The notes below the pieces were generated by a model, which saw nothing but the letters and a program-made list of their open reading frames with translations, searched no databases and was not told where the DNA came from. The translations under genes and the position numbers were made by a program. From CALBPI01 sp038531945 (GTDB lineage: Bacteria > Pseudomonadota > Gammaproteobacteria > Steroidobacterales > Woeseiaceae), in NCBI GenBank assembly GCA_038531945.1, contig JBCBBH010000004.1, forward strand, positions 124,001 to 188,000: a stretch of DNA of 64,000 bases, in the 5' to 3' direction. How positions within the stretch are numbered: position 1 is the first letter of the stretch; each line of letters begins with the position of its first letter. This document shows positions 16,327-24,161 of this stretch, piece after piece.

Positions 16327-17717
16327 CAAGCGAACCGCTCAGCGATCAATTGCCAAAGACCTGTTCCGTTGATGAGCACCAGCAGGACTCCGAGCGGTGC
16401 GACAAAGCGTGCTAGAAAACGCCACAACCGGAATGACAACCCGGTCGACCCCAACTCGGACGAACTTGAGTTTGCGCACATCACCCAACCTGCAAACAGT
16501 GTGATCAGCACACCACCCAATGGCAGCATGATGTTTGTCGTCAGAAAATCGATATTGTCAAACGGGGTGCCACGCAGGAACGATACATCGGCCATGACAT
16601 TGAACGAGAACACGGTCGCCAAACCGACGAACCAAACGATGCCGCCAACGATGAACGCTGCAGCTCGACGCGTCAGCCCGTATCGTTCTACCGCCCACGC
16701 GACCGCGGGTTCCATCAAACCGATCGCTGAGGTCAGCGCGGCGAAACTCAGGAGCACAAAGAACAGCGTGCCGAACAACACGCCGAAAGACATGTTGCCG
16801 AACGCAAGTGGCAACGTGACAAAAACGAGGCCCGGACCCTGCCCTGGGTTCAAATCGTTCGCGAACACGATCGGGAATATGACCATCGCCGACAGCATGG
16901 CAATCGAGGTATCGGCGATCACCACCGTGACCGATGCATTGCCAATCGATGTCTCTTCGGGCAAGTATGCACCGTATGCCATGACCGCACCCATGCCGAT
17001 CGACAAGCTGAAAAATGCCTGTCCTAACGCAACCAGCGCGGCGTCGAGATTGATTTTGGAAAAATCTGGCGTGAACAGAAATCTAACGCCCTCCATGAAC
17101 TTGCCGGTGGTCATGGCATAGATCAACAGGATGAACATCAAAGCCAGCAACGCAGGAACCATGAACTTCACGGCGCTTTCGAGACCTTTCTCAACACCGC
17201 GGGCGACCACAAGAATGCTGATCACCATGAATACCGTATGCCACAGCAGCACGCTAGACCAGCTGCCGGTCAAACCTGCGAACACTTCGGCAATACCATC
17301 GGCGTTTTGCTTGTGGAACGACCCGGTCAGAGACTCCAATACGTAGTCGAGCGACCATCCGGCAATCACGCTGTAGTAGGAGAGAATCAGGACGCCGGCC
17401 AGCACGCCCATACCGCCGACCCAGCCCCAGCGTCGGGAAGAGCCCTCCTCTTCCCCGAGCAATGACATCGTCTCGATGGGGTTTCGCCGACCACGACGTC
17501 CGATGATGATCTCGCTCATCATTACGGGGAGTCCGATCACGAAACAGCAAAGCAGGTAGATCAGAACAAACGCGCCGCCGCCGTACTCACCGGCGACGTA
17601 CGGGAACTTCCAGATGTTGCCAAGACCAACCGCAGAGCCAGTGACCGCAAGAATGAACGCCAGCCGGGATGACCACTGACCGTGCAGTGACGATCTGCCT
17701 TCCGATGTTGATGCCAC
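16326..17717 (-). CDS. Sodium-dependent transporter, NSS/SNF family
   Basis: This is a 463-aa inner membrane symporter with about 12 predicted hydrophobic segments. The NSS signature is plain: LAFILAVTGSAVGLGNIWKF, then FPYVAGEYGGGAFVLIYLLC around TM1-TM2. A charged loop with GRRGRRNPIE follows TM2. Bacterial relatives (MhsT, LeuT, TnaT) import amino acids with Na+, so amino acid uptake is likely, but the substrate cannot be read from sequence. GTG 17717 follows a GAGGGG site. The gene couples to ratA by TGATG, an unusual partnership for ratA-rnfH. Confidence 0.93.
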   Translation of the reverse strand: MASTSEGRSSLHGQWSSRLAFILAVTGSAVGLGNIWKFPYVAGEYGGGAFVLIYLLCCFVIGLPVMMSEIIIGRRGRRNPIETMSLLGEEEGSSRRWGWVGGMGVLAGVLILSYYSVIAGWSLDYVLESLTGSFHKQNADGIAEVFAGLTGSWSSVLLWHTVFMVISILVVARGVEKGLESAVKFMVPALLALMFILLIYAMTTGKFMEGVRFLFTPDFSKINLDAALVALGQAFFSLSIGMGAVMAYGAYLPEETSIGNASVTVVIADTSIAMLSAMVIFPIVFANDLNPGQGPGLVFVTLPLAFGNMSFGVLFGTLFFVLLSFAALTSAIGLMEPAVAWAVERYGLTRRAAAFIVGGIVWFVGLATVFSFNVMADVSFLRGTPFDNIDFLTTNIMLPLGGVLITLFAGWVMCANSSSSELGSTGLSFRLWRFLARFVAPLGVLLVLINGTGLWQLIAERFA

Positions 17718-17851
17718 GCGAAACCCCTCACACGTTATGATTTTTGCAGCGATTTTGCGCCAATTGCAGTGCCTTCACAACAATTTGGCGATGCGCAACC
17801 GCGAACGATCCGGTATTCTTGCGGCCCTTTTTCATAAGCCGGTAATCGGCA

Positions 17852-18328
17852 ATGGCTAGCAAGAAACGAAAAACACCGGACAACGTGATCGCTTTGAACC
17901 GTAAAGCGCGCCATGACTACACCATCGAGGAGACCCTCGAGGCTGGCATTGTATTGCATGGCTGGGAAGTCAAAGCGCTGCGAGCCGGTAAAGGCCAGAT
18001 TGCCGAAAGCCACGTACAGCTGCGCGATGGCGAGGCGTGGCTGTTCAACGCGCAAATCATGCCTTTGCTATCTGCGTCATCGCACGTGCGACCGGAACCG
18101 ACACGCAGCCGCAAGCTGTTGCTGCACCGCGAGCAGCTGGACCGTTTAGTCGGCGCCGTCGAGCGCAAGGGCTACACCATCGTGCCACTCGATCTGCATT
18201 GGAAGGCGGGCAACGTCAAAGTCACTGTCGGCTACGCAAAAGGTAAGAAGGTCCACGACAAACGGGCAGATGCGAAGGAGCGTGACTGGGCGCGCCAGAA
18301 GCAGCGCATCCTCAAACACAGCGGCTGA
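17852..18328 (+). CDS. smpB: SsrA-binding protein SmpB
   Basis: This 158-aa protein carries tmRNA to stalled ribosomes in trans-translation. Diagnostic segments are NRKARHDYTIEETLEAGIVL, GWEVKALRAGKGQIAESHV and LLLHREQLDRLVGAVERKGY. The C-terminal helix GKKVHDKRADAKERDWARQK inserts in the mRNA channel. Its partner tmRNA gene is 2.9 kb downstream (21240-21600), separated by three leftward genes. In many relatives smpB and ssrA are closer. Confidence 0.98.
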   Translation: MASKKRKTPDNVIALNRKARHDYTIEETLEAGIVLHGWEVKALRAGKGQIAESHVQLRDGEAWLFNAQIMPLLSASSHVRPEPTRSRKLLLHREQLDRLVGAVERKGYTIVPLDLHWKAGNVKVTVGYAKGKKVHDKRADAKERDWARQKQRILKHSG

Positions 18329-18354
18329 CGCAAACTCGTCGCTTTTTGCGTTCG

Positions 18355-18828
18355 CTATCCCGCGTGCGCGATACACTCGATCTCAACACGCCCGTCCAAT
18401 GCAATACCGCTGACGCCAACGGCACTGCGTGCTGGCGGATTCCTGAAGAACGTTTTGTAGACCTCGTTCATCGCGCCCCACTCCGCCATGTCGGCGAGAA
18501 AGACGGTGCACTTTACGACGTCGTCCATCGAGTACCCAAAATCTTCGAGCCGTTGCGAGATGTTCTCCAGCGTTTGCCTCGTTTCGGGTTGAATGCCACC
18601 GGGCACCAACGATCGAGTCCCAGGCGGAATACCCAGCATCCCGGACAAATACAACGTCTCGCCAGAGCGTACGGCCGCTGAGAAAGGCAGGTCCATATTT
18701 TCTGTGCCGGGCGCCTTTAAATACTCGACGGTCGATGCGCGTCTGTCGTCGCGATCGAGATCGGAATCGACCGCCAATACGCAGCCAGACAACAACAAAA
18801 CCGCACCCACAACACTCAATGTCTTCAT
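18355..18828 (-). CDS. RidA-family lipoprotein
   Basis: This 157-aa protein fuses a lipoprotein signal (MKTLSVVGAVLLLSGC) to a YjgF/YER057c/UK114 (RidA) domain. Cytosolic RidA hydrolyses reactive enamine/imine intermediates from amino acid metabolism. The conserved arginine (PPARSAVGVSGIAL) and glutamate (VEIECIA) of the active RidA subgroup are both present, as is the LSGMLGIPPG loop. I chose ATG 18828, with GAGG 9 bases upstream, over ATG 18843. An envelope location is unusual for RidA. It sits 9 bp downstream of the GMC oxidoreductase on the same strand, which suggests it acts on an unstable product of that enzyme (inference). Confidence 0.85.
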   Translation of the reverse strand: MKTLSVVGAVLLLSGCVLAVDSDLDRDDRRASTVEYLKAPGTENMDLPFSAAVRSGETLYLSGMLGIPPGTRSLVPGGIQPETRQTLENISQRLEDFGYSMDDVVKCTVFLADMAEWGAMNEVYKTFFRNPPARSAVGVSGIALDGRVEIECIAHAG

Positions 18829-18852
18829 TCTTGCGAACCTCATCTTAACTAC

Positions 18853-20517
18853 TCAAATTTCATTGGAACGGGCGGCTCTCGCAATATGCTCGGCCGCGCG
18901 AAATGCCAACGCCATGATGGTCATCGTGGGCTGGCCTCTGCCAGACGTCACAAAACTACTGCCATCACAAATAAACAGATTCGGAACATCGTGCGATCGA
19001 TGGTAGCGATCCACAACAGACGTTGCAGGGTCATCCCCCATGCGGCAGGTCCCCAGCAAATGCGCACTCCCGGTCGCGGGCCCGATGGGCAGCCGCCAGA
19101 ATTTGTCGGCGCCTGCTGCATCGTGAAGCTCAACCGCTCGATCCTGCAGGAACTTGGCCATTGCCAGGTCATCATCATGATCGCGATACGTCATTCGCAA
19201 TGCGGGGCGGCCCCATCGATCTTTCGACTCAGGGTCCAAAGTGATGTTGTTACGATCCAGCGGCAATGACGTTGTCGACGCAACGATCGACATCTGTCGC
19301 GTGAAGTTGTGCGCCATCTCGTCCTTGAACGCTTTACCCCAACGCGGACCATCCGGCGGCATGCCCGCCATGGCGAAAAAAATGGGTGTTGCGGAAAACA
19401 ACGATCGCGCGTCCAAGCCGCCACCACCATAAAAACCGCGCTTCGGATCGGATTCGTAGAAGTCATGAATGATCCGTGAGACCTGCACACCCTTGTAGTC
19501 ATTCATGGGGTGCTCGTACACACCATTGGCTGCGGCATGGGCATTGAACATCAGGTTCCGGCCGACGTAACCGCTGGAATTGGCCAAGCCGTCCGGATTG
19601 CGCTCGCTCGACGACATAAGCAGCAAGCGCGGCGTTTCCGCACCGTTGGCCGAGAGTATGACCGCTTTGGCCCTCTGCATCCGTTCGTTACCGTCAGGAT
19701 CAAAGTAGCTAACGCCGGCGGCTCTGCCATCCGATTTGGTTTCTACCCGGAACACGGCGCTGTTGGCGCGGATCTCACAACGCCCGGTAGCCTCGGCCAG
19801 AGGAATCATCGAGACCAACGTCGACGATTTTGCACCATGTTTACAGCCGTACCACATGCAGTATCCGCAATGCATGCACGCCTGTCTGCCGTTGAACGGC
19901 TTAGACAAAATAGCGTGCGGCTCGACCTGCGCGGTTAAACCGAGTTTTTTTGCACCCTTCTCCATTAATACTCCGGAGCCATGGCACGGTATCGGAGGCA
20001 GAGGGAACGGTTTCGAACGCGGCGCGTCGTTAGGTCCGGGCGCTCCGGAAATACCGATTTCCCAATCAACCTTCGTGTAGTAAGGCTCCAGCTCATCGTA
20101 GGTGATTGGCCAGTCAGCGAAGTTGGTGCCAGATAGCGTGCCCAACGCGCTGCGCTCGACAAAGTCGATCTCCCGGAATCGCCAAAAATTACCGGTGAAG
20201 TGGACCGAGCTTCCACCGACGGTCTGCGCATAGTCAGCAGGCTGACGTTGCGACACAGTAGCTACGTCGGCTTCATCGTGGCGGAACGTCTGGCCGTTGG
20301 CTCGACTGCCACCACCTTGCAGTTCGCCGTAGAAGTGGACGCCTAATTCGTCGTCGGTGAACTCATAGGACTTTCGGTACGGCCCCTGCTCGAACACGAC
20401 AACACTGAACCCCGCCGTTGACAGTTCCTTTGCCAGAATGCCCCCCGCAGAGCCGGATCCGACAAGGGCAAAATCAACTTCGTCGCTGAGCTTGAATTGT
20501 GGAAACTCGACGCTCAT
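18853..20517 (-). CDS. GMC-family oxidoreductase (gluconate 2-dehydrogenase-like large subunit)
   Basis: This is a 554-aa FAD enzyme of the glucose-methanol-choline superfamily. The ADP-binding loop is FALVGSGSAGGILAKELSTAG (about residues 17-37). Residues 214-225 hold four cysteines in CMHCGYCMWYGC, a possible iron-sulfur site like that of FAD glucose/sorbitol dehydrogenases. The C-terminal domain has HLLGTCRMGDDPATSVVD and VTSGRGQPTMTIMALAFRA. The usual Asn before Pro in the last motif is Gln here. There is no signal peptide, so export probably occurs in complex with the Tat-signal subunit encoded upstream, with which it overlaps by 4 bp (ATGA). The substrate is likely a sugar or alcohol but unknown. 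Confidence 0.88.
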   Translation of the reverse strand: MSVEFPQFKLSDEVDFALVGSGSAGGILAKELSTAGFSVVVFEQGPYRKSYEFTDDELGVHFYGELQGGGSRANGQTFRHDEADVATVSQRQPADYAQTVGGSSVHFTGNFWRFREIDFVERSALGTLSGTNFADWPITYDELEPYYTKVDWEIGISGAPGPNDAPRSKPFPLPPIPCHGSGVLMEKGAKKLGLTAQVEPHAILSKPFNGRQACMHCGYCMWYGCKHGAKSSTLVSMIPLAEATGRCEIRANSAVFRVETKSDGRAAGVSYFDPDGNERMQRAKAVILSANGAETPRLLLMSSSERNPDGLANSSGYVGRNLMFNAHAAANGVYEHPMNDYKGVQVSRIIHDFYESDPKRGFYGGGGLDARSLFSATPIFFAMAGMPPDGPRWGKAFKDEMAHNFTRQMSIVASTTSLPLDRNNITLDPESKDRWGRPALRMTYRDHDDDLAMAKFLQDRAVELHDAAGADKFWRLPIGPATGSAHLLGTCRMGDDPATSVVDRYHRSHDVPNLFICDGSSFVTSGRGQPTMTIMALAFRAAEHIARAARSNEI

Positions 20518-21089
20518 GACGTTTGCTCTGCGTTGATGTCACGATCGTAGTAACCGAAAGGATGCGTCCAGGCGGCTTGTAAGCCCTGGAAATCGAGCAG
20601 TTCCCAACCGACGTAGCGCCGGTTTCCGCCGTAGGATGGCACCGAGAACATGCCGAACATTGTTAACGTCCAAATGAAGCCGAAAAATTCGGAATTCTCG
20701 ATTTCGGTAAGGAACCGATCTTGCGCTTCGGCAGCGAGGCTCACAAACCTTTGTCCGCCGCCGATCGCTTGATTCAAGTCGGCGACCCCACTTTGAACCA
20801 TCGGCAACTGACCGGACATCTGTTCAGCGAGCGCGGCGTCGATAAAGTAGATGACACCGGCCTCTTTAGCGCCGGGCGTTTCATCTGAAGGGAAGATCCG
20901 TTCGGTAATCGCTGCAAGATCTTCAGCGACGGCAGGCGTCAACACTTGAAATTTGTTGGATCGTTGCGCCGCGTGAGCGGTTTCAACAACAGCGGAAAAT
21001 GCGGGTAAACCCATTCCCATTAGTTTTGCGATGACTCCTGATGCACTGGTGGCAAGGAATCCGCGGCGCGACAGGTCGCGTTCATTCAT
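20514..21089 (-). CDS. Gluconate 2-dehydrogenase subunit 3 family protein, Tat-exported
   Basis: This is a 191-aa small subunit of a membrane/periplasmic dehydrogenase. The N-terminus has a twin-arginine signal (SRRGFLATSASGVIAKLMGM), followed by an Ala-rich cleavage region ending near AHA. The body matches the subunit 3 pattern: LTPAVAEDLAAITERIFPSD, ETPGAKEAGVIYFIDAAL, and FGMFSVPSYGGNRRYVGWEL near the end. It is translationally coupled to the GMC subunit and probably carries it through the Tat system as a hitchhiker. No cytochrome c subunit gene is adjacent. Confidence 0.87.
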   Translation of the reverse strand: MNERDLSRRGFLATSASGVIAKLMGMGLPAFSAVVETAHAAQRSNKFQVLTPAVAEDLAAITERIFPSDETPGAKEAGVIYFIDAALAEQMSGQLPMVQSGVADLNQAIGGGQRFVSLAAEAQDRFLTEIENSEFFGFIWTLTMFGMFSVPSYGGNRRYVGWELLDFQGLQAAWTHPFGYYDRDINAEQTS

Positions 21090-21191
21090 ATCAATACCCC
21101 TCTGCGCCCCCGCTGCTCGAAGCTACCATGTTTAGCCTGAGCTTTTTACCCGAATTCGAACTCGTTGAGGCAGGAACTCAGAAAAAGCGCT

Positions 21192-21231
21192 ACCGGGTCA
21201 TTGAAAACCCGGTGTTGGAGGCGCATATTAG
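21192..21231 (+). promoter_or_regulatory. Putative tmRNA promoter with inverted repeat
   Basis: A TTGAAA (21201-21206) and a TATTAG (21226-21231) precede the tmRNA 5' end at 21240. The 19-bp spacing is longer than ideal. A perfect 7-bp inverted repeat, ACCGGGT (21192-21198) and ACCCGGT (21207-21213), flanks the -35 box and could be an operator or only a hairpin. Confidence 0.4.
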
Positions 21232-21239
21232 CTGTATCT

Positions 21240-21600
21240 GGGGGCGACATGGCTTCGACGTGGGTCGCGAACCTCTGGGTGCATGCCGAGGGACAGGTCA
21301 CCTCGTTAAACCAGCTGTAACACTTATAGTTGCCAACGACGACAACTACGCAATCGCTGCCTAAACACCAGTAGATTGTCCTCTGCCCGTTTCGTGCCTG
21401 TGCGTGCGGCTCCAGGGGTTATCATCACAGGATCGCTTGAAGGTGTGTCTGACACTCGATAGTTAAACTAAATCTTCGGACTGGTCTTCGGTTTGCCCCT
21501 TTCGTCGGGTTGCCGGAGATGAGAATAAAGACGAAATAAGCATGTAGAGCTCAGAGCAGAGGGCTTGCGGACGCCGGTTCGATTCCGGCCGCCTCCACCA
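21240..21600 (+). ncRNA. ssrA: tmRNA (transfer-messenger RNA)
   Basis: The 5' end GGGGGCGACATGG pairs its first seven bases with CGCCTCC just before the 3' ACCA, forming the tRNA-like acceptor stem. TTCGACG and GGTGCATGCCGAGG match conserved tmRNA 5' segments. The 3' part has AAGCATGTAGAGC and a T arm, GCCGG-TTCGATT-CCGGC. The encoded tag runs 21332-21364 and reads ANDDNYAIAA followed by a single TAA. The common gammaproteobacterial tag ends LAA, so Leu is replaced by Ile. It rescues stalled ribosomes together with SmpB, and its 3' end is a favoured integration site for mobile islands. Confidence 0.96.
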
Positions 21601-21606
21601 ATTATT

Positions 21607-21633
21607 TGACTGCTGTCACCGAAGCAGCAGTCA
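21607..21633. repeat. Inverted repeat just after tmRNA
   Basis: TGACTGCTG (21607-21615) and CAGCAGTCA (21625-21633) form a perfect 9-bp stem with a 9-base loop, starting 7 bases after the tmRNA CCA. It has no U-run. It may aid 3'-end formation of tmRNA, or mark the old boundary of an inserted element. Confidence 0.55.
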
Positions 21634-21657
21634 GGGAATCAGTGACAATCTGCACAC

Positions 21658-22161
21658 ATGGAAGTTACAAAAATAGGATCTTTTTTTTTCGGACGTCTTG
21701 AATGCAAGACTTTCGCACCCTGGCACGCGGAGCCTGGCGTTTTGCTCTACGGGATAAACTTTCCGAAAAAAATCATGCGGTCTGGAATCTCGCAACTTAG
21801 TTTGTCGCTTTTGACGTCCAATATGGAAATTGAGACTAGTCTTATTCCATTTAAAACCCTGCCAGAGAGCACCCAGGGTAGACCATGCGCTCAAATCTCC
21901 TGTTCAGGCAAACATGGCTTTATCGTAGGCTGGTCGGATATCGGCACTAAAATCCGGAATAGGGAAGCGTATTCGTTTCCGAAATCTACGAATCTATCTC
22001 CAAGTGCAGCCTTCTTGATCAGCGCTGACAAGAAGGAAGTCTTGAAAACTGAATATTTCAAGCTTGTAGCGAACGAGGGAGACTTTGAGCGTAAGCAGAA
22101 AATCCCATCGGATGCTCTGGCCCTATATGGAACCAAAAGCCCGATTTTGTACAACGACTGA
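21658..22161 (+). CDS. Hypothetical protein of the tmRNA-adjacent cassette
   Basis: I do not recognise this 167-aa protein. It has no clear signal peptide or membrane segment, mixed polarity throughout, and a Lys/Glu-rich C-terminal third (SADKKEVLKTEYFKLVANEG). Its DNA is visibly richer in A+T than the flanking core genes, with a run of nine T at the start. It begins 57 bp after the tmRNA 3' end and overlaps the next gene as TGATG, so both are made together. Given the PutAbiC-like partner, it may be a sensor, toxin or antitoxin in a defence pair (inference). The product sequence itself gives no function. Confidence 0.6.
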   Translation: MEVTKIGSFFFGRLECKTFAPWHAEPGVLLYGINFPKKIMRSGISQLSLSLLTSNMEIETSLIPFKTLPESTQGRPCAQISCSGKHGFIVGWSDIGTKIRNREAYSFPKSTNLSPSAAFLISADKKEVLKTEYFKLVANEGDFERKQKIPSDALALYGTKSPILYND

Positions 22162-23114
22162 TGGAACAGGAATCTTCAAAGACATCTCCGCGGTACTCGC
22201 CGAGATTTTTTTCGGACACGTTTTCCAAAATTGCCATAACAGCTACTGCTGTCATATGTAGCGCGCTAGTTGCAGCATACATATTTTGGTTTCATTCAAC
22301 TGGCGTGTCTAAAGACCCGCAGCATTGGGCACAGCTCGGTGACTTCATTGGCGGCCTTGCTGGATCGGCGATCTCATTTTTCGCACTGCTGGGCATCCTA
22401 TACGCGGTCGCGATGCAGAGGGAAGAGCTGAGAGAAACCAAGCAGGCGATTTCAGATCAAAGTGTCCATATGGAGCTACAGGCACGCTACGTTGCGCAAC
22501 AAGCAATCGACAATCGGTTCTTTGAGCTCGCAAACATGTACAACACTTACGTTCGATCACTGCGGTACGACACCGCAGACGGACCAACGCAGGGGAATGA
22601 GGCAATCCGCGCACTTTTGCGAGACTACCTCACTCGGTGCTCAGAGTCTGTCGACCACGAACTTTTCTCTACTGACCAGACTGATGCGATGAAAGCGCTC
22701 GTTGGCGGCGTCAGGTTAATTACTGAGAAGTTCAGCCACACCTATATGGGTACAGGGACGATTGAGTTTCTCGTGCAACAGACCATTCTGATAGAAGAGC
22801 TTAGCGCTACTTTCCAGTCGAACTCCGACGAGTTAATGCATGAATCACTGAGTGTCCGGGAGACCGAATACCACGGCATGTTCGCACGATTTTTGAGCAA
22901 CGAAATGAAGATTTGGATCTACATTTTTTTCATGTTTACCAAACGGCAAGGCATCACCCCAACAAGTTTTGGATGCCTCGGGACCTTCCTTCAGTTTTTT
23001 CAACAGGACGCTCAGGAACTCACAGATTTGGCTCCGTATCTCGGACAAGTAGCTCGGGCCATTAGGATTTGCGTCGACGGACCGGCAGTATACTTCTCTA
23101 AATCCGAGGTCTAG
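22161..23114 (+). CDS. Putative phage abortive infection (PutAbiC-like) membrane protein
   Basis: This is a 317-aa protein with two N-terminal membrane segments (about residues 25-45 and 60-85). They surround the motif HWAQLGDFIGGLAGSAISFF, typical of PutAbiC-type proteins (W-x-x-GDFIGG followed by a second helix). A coiled stretch follows (MQREELRETKQAISDQ), then QQAIDNRFFELANMYNTYV, matching the FFxL-x-N segment of the family. The C-terminal cytosolic domain is alpha-helical. Some relatives are annotated as abortive infection proteins, but their mechanism is largely unknown. The gene overlaps the upstream unknown by one base. Its TAG stop shares CTAG with the convergent yaiI stop. Confidence 0.65.
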   Translation: MEQESSKTSPRYSPRFFSDTFSKIAITATAVICSALVAAYIFWFHSTGVSKDPQHWAQLGDFIGGLAGSAISFFALLGILYAVAMQREELRETKQAISDQSVHMELQARYVAQQAIDNRFFELANMYNTYVRSLRYDTADGPTQGNEAIRALLRDYLTRCSESVDHELFSTDQTDAMKALVGGVRLITEKFSHTYMGTGTIEFLVQQTILIEELSATFQSNSDELMHESLSVRETEYHGMFARFLSNEMKIWIYIFFMFTKRQGITPTSFGCLGTFLQFFQQDAQELTDLAPYLGQVARAIRICVDGPAVYFSKSEV

Positions 23115-23560
23115 GCGTGGTGAGCTAGCCAGCGATCCAGGGCATTGGCAAAGTCCTGGCGTTCTCGCTGTCCGAATTGCGACGGGCCACCTGTATCGAT
23201 ACCACTTGCCCGCAGTGTGTCCATGAAATCCCGCACGTTGAGTCTCGCGCCTATGTTTTCGGTCGTGAGCGTCTCACCACGAGGACTAATCACGTGCCCG
23301 TCCTTGCCAATCGCATCGGCGGCCAAAGGGATGTCGGCAGAAATCACAAGATCGCCCGCCTGCATTCGTTGGATGATCTCGTGATCGGCGACATCGAATC
23401 CTCGTGGCACCTGTAGCATGCGAATGTTCGGCGCTCGAGGTACGCGCAGCGCGTGGTTAGCCACCAACACCAACGTGACACCCCTGCGTTGTGCTGCCCG
23501 AAACAGGATTTCCTTTACAACGACCGGACAGGCATCCGCATCAACCCAGATTGTCGTCAC
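23111..23560 (-). CDS. yaiI: YaiI/YqxD family protein (DUF188, UPF0178)
   Basis: This 149-aa protein starts MTTIWVDADACPVVVKEILF, the acidic DADACP motif that makes this family look like a PIN/5'-nuclease-type metal site. Further matches are VPRGFDVADHEIIQRMQAGD, VISADIPLAADAIGKDG and FANALDRWL near the end. The function is not established experimentally. The gene is convergent with the PutAbiC-like gene, with the two stop codons on the same CTAG. Confidence 0.9.
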   Translation of the reverse strand: MTTIWVDADACPVVVKEILFRAAQRRGVTLVLVANHALRVPRAPNIRMLQVPRGFDVADHEIIQRMQAGDLVISADIPLAADAIGKDGHVISPRGETLTTENIGARLNVRDFMDTLRASGIDTGGPSQFGQRERQDFANALDRWLAHHA

Positions 23561-23612
23561 CTACGCCTCCCCAAAGATCAATTCCACACCGCCAAAACCG
23601 AGCGGTTTGGTT

Positions 23613-23649
23613 GGAAAAACAAAAACCCCGCTGAGTAAACTCAACGGGG
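23613..23649 (-). terminator. Rho-independent terminator downstream of hsp20
   Basis: On the minus strand CCCCGTTGAG (23649-23640) and CTCAGCGGGG (23635-23626) form a 10-bp stem with one G-U pair and a TTTA loop. The T-rich run TTTTTGTTTTT follows. It lies about 30 bp after the hsp20 stop codon. Confidence 0.88.
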
Positions 23650-23680
23650 CTTCGTTGTAACACGTCAAGATACGATCGTG

Positions 23681-24136
23681 TCAGGCGGCTTTTTCGCCCT
23701 CGATCGCCGTCGGTGTGACGCCGTTGATCGCAATCGTGCGTGGCTTCATCGCTTCCGGCAACTCCTTGCGAAGACTGATCGTTAGCAGCCCGTTGTTCAG
23801 CGAAGCGTCAACCACTTCAACATAGTCCGCCAGCGTGAACTTGCGCTCGAACGTACGATTCGCAATGCCGCGATGCAGGAACTTACGTTCGGTCTCGTCG
23901 CCCTTGCGGCCACGGACCGTCAGCACGCCCTTCTCGACGCTGATTTCGAGGTCGCTCTCGGCGAAGCCAGCTACCGCAATCTCGATTGCGTAACGCTCAT
24001 CACCGGTCACCTCGATGTTGTACGGGGGGTATCCAGCCGACACCGAATCGGTGCGCAACGTGCTGTCGAGCAAGCTGGCCAATCGGTCGTAACCAACGGT
24101 GTGGCGATACAGGGGGGTCAAATCAATCGTTTTCAT
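23681..24136 (-). CDS. Small heat shock protein Hsp20 (IbpA type)
   Basis: This 151-aa alpha-crystallin chaperone binds unfolding proteins and hands them to DnaK/ClpB. The N-terminus MKTIDLTPLYRHTVGYDRL and GYPPYNIEVTGDERYAIEIA align closely with E. coli IbpA. The crystallin domain shows VAGFAESDLEISVEKG and RKFLHRGIANRTFERKF, then the NNGLLTISL strand. The final IAIN resembles the I-x-I motif. The open frame begins at 24241, but ATG 24136 fits the family and has GGAG 9 bases upstream. That GGAG is buried in a ROSE-like hairpin (24141-24161). A CTTGAAA sigma-32-like -35 box lies at 24236-24242, but no good -10 box was found. Confidence 0.95.
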   Translation of the reverse strand: MKTIDLTPLYRHTVGYDRLASLLDSTLRTDSVSAGYPPYNIEVTGDERYAIEIAVAGFAESDLEISVEKGVLTVRGRKGDETERKFLHRGIANRTFERKFTLADYVEVVDASLNNGLLTISLRKELPEAMKPRTIAINGVTPTAIEGEKAA

Positions 24137-24140
24137 CGTC

Positions 24141-24161
24141 ATATTCTCCATTGAGCAATAT
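24141..24161 (-). promoter_or_regulatory. ROSE-like RNA thermometer hairpin of hsp20
   Basis: On the minus strand, ATATT, a bulged G, CTC, a loop AATG, then GAG and AATAT form an 8-bp imperfect hairpin that hides the GGAG ribosome-binding site just before ATG 24136. The TTGCTC opposite GGAG, with its single bulged G, matches the known U(U/C)GCU core of ROSE thermometers in ibpA-type leaders. Upstream are further small hairpins, for example CTCTC-A-GAGAG near 24181-24191. Confidence 0.75.

Noticed and set aside
15880..17121. 413-codon plus-strand open frame opposite ratA and the sodium symporter
   Set aside because: It is wholly antisense to two well-recognised genes, with a low-complexity Asn/Thr/Ser-rich translation.
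18327..18352. Weak hairpin ACGCAAA/TTTGCGT after smpB
   Set aside because: The stem is A+T-rich, only 7 bp, and has no run of T after it; not called as a terminator.
21041..21364. Open frame running into the tmRNA gene and ending in the tag sequence
   Set aside because: Most of it lies in the tmRNA promoter and 5' domain; the in-frame end is the tmRNA tag itself, which explains the open frame.
21601..23114. Integrase or duplicated tmRNA end expected for an island at ssrA
   Set aside because: No integrase gene and no second copy of the tmRNA 3' sequence were found downstream; the insertion is inferred only from position and base composition.
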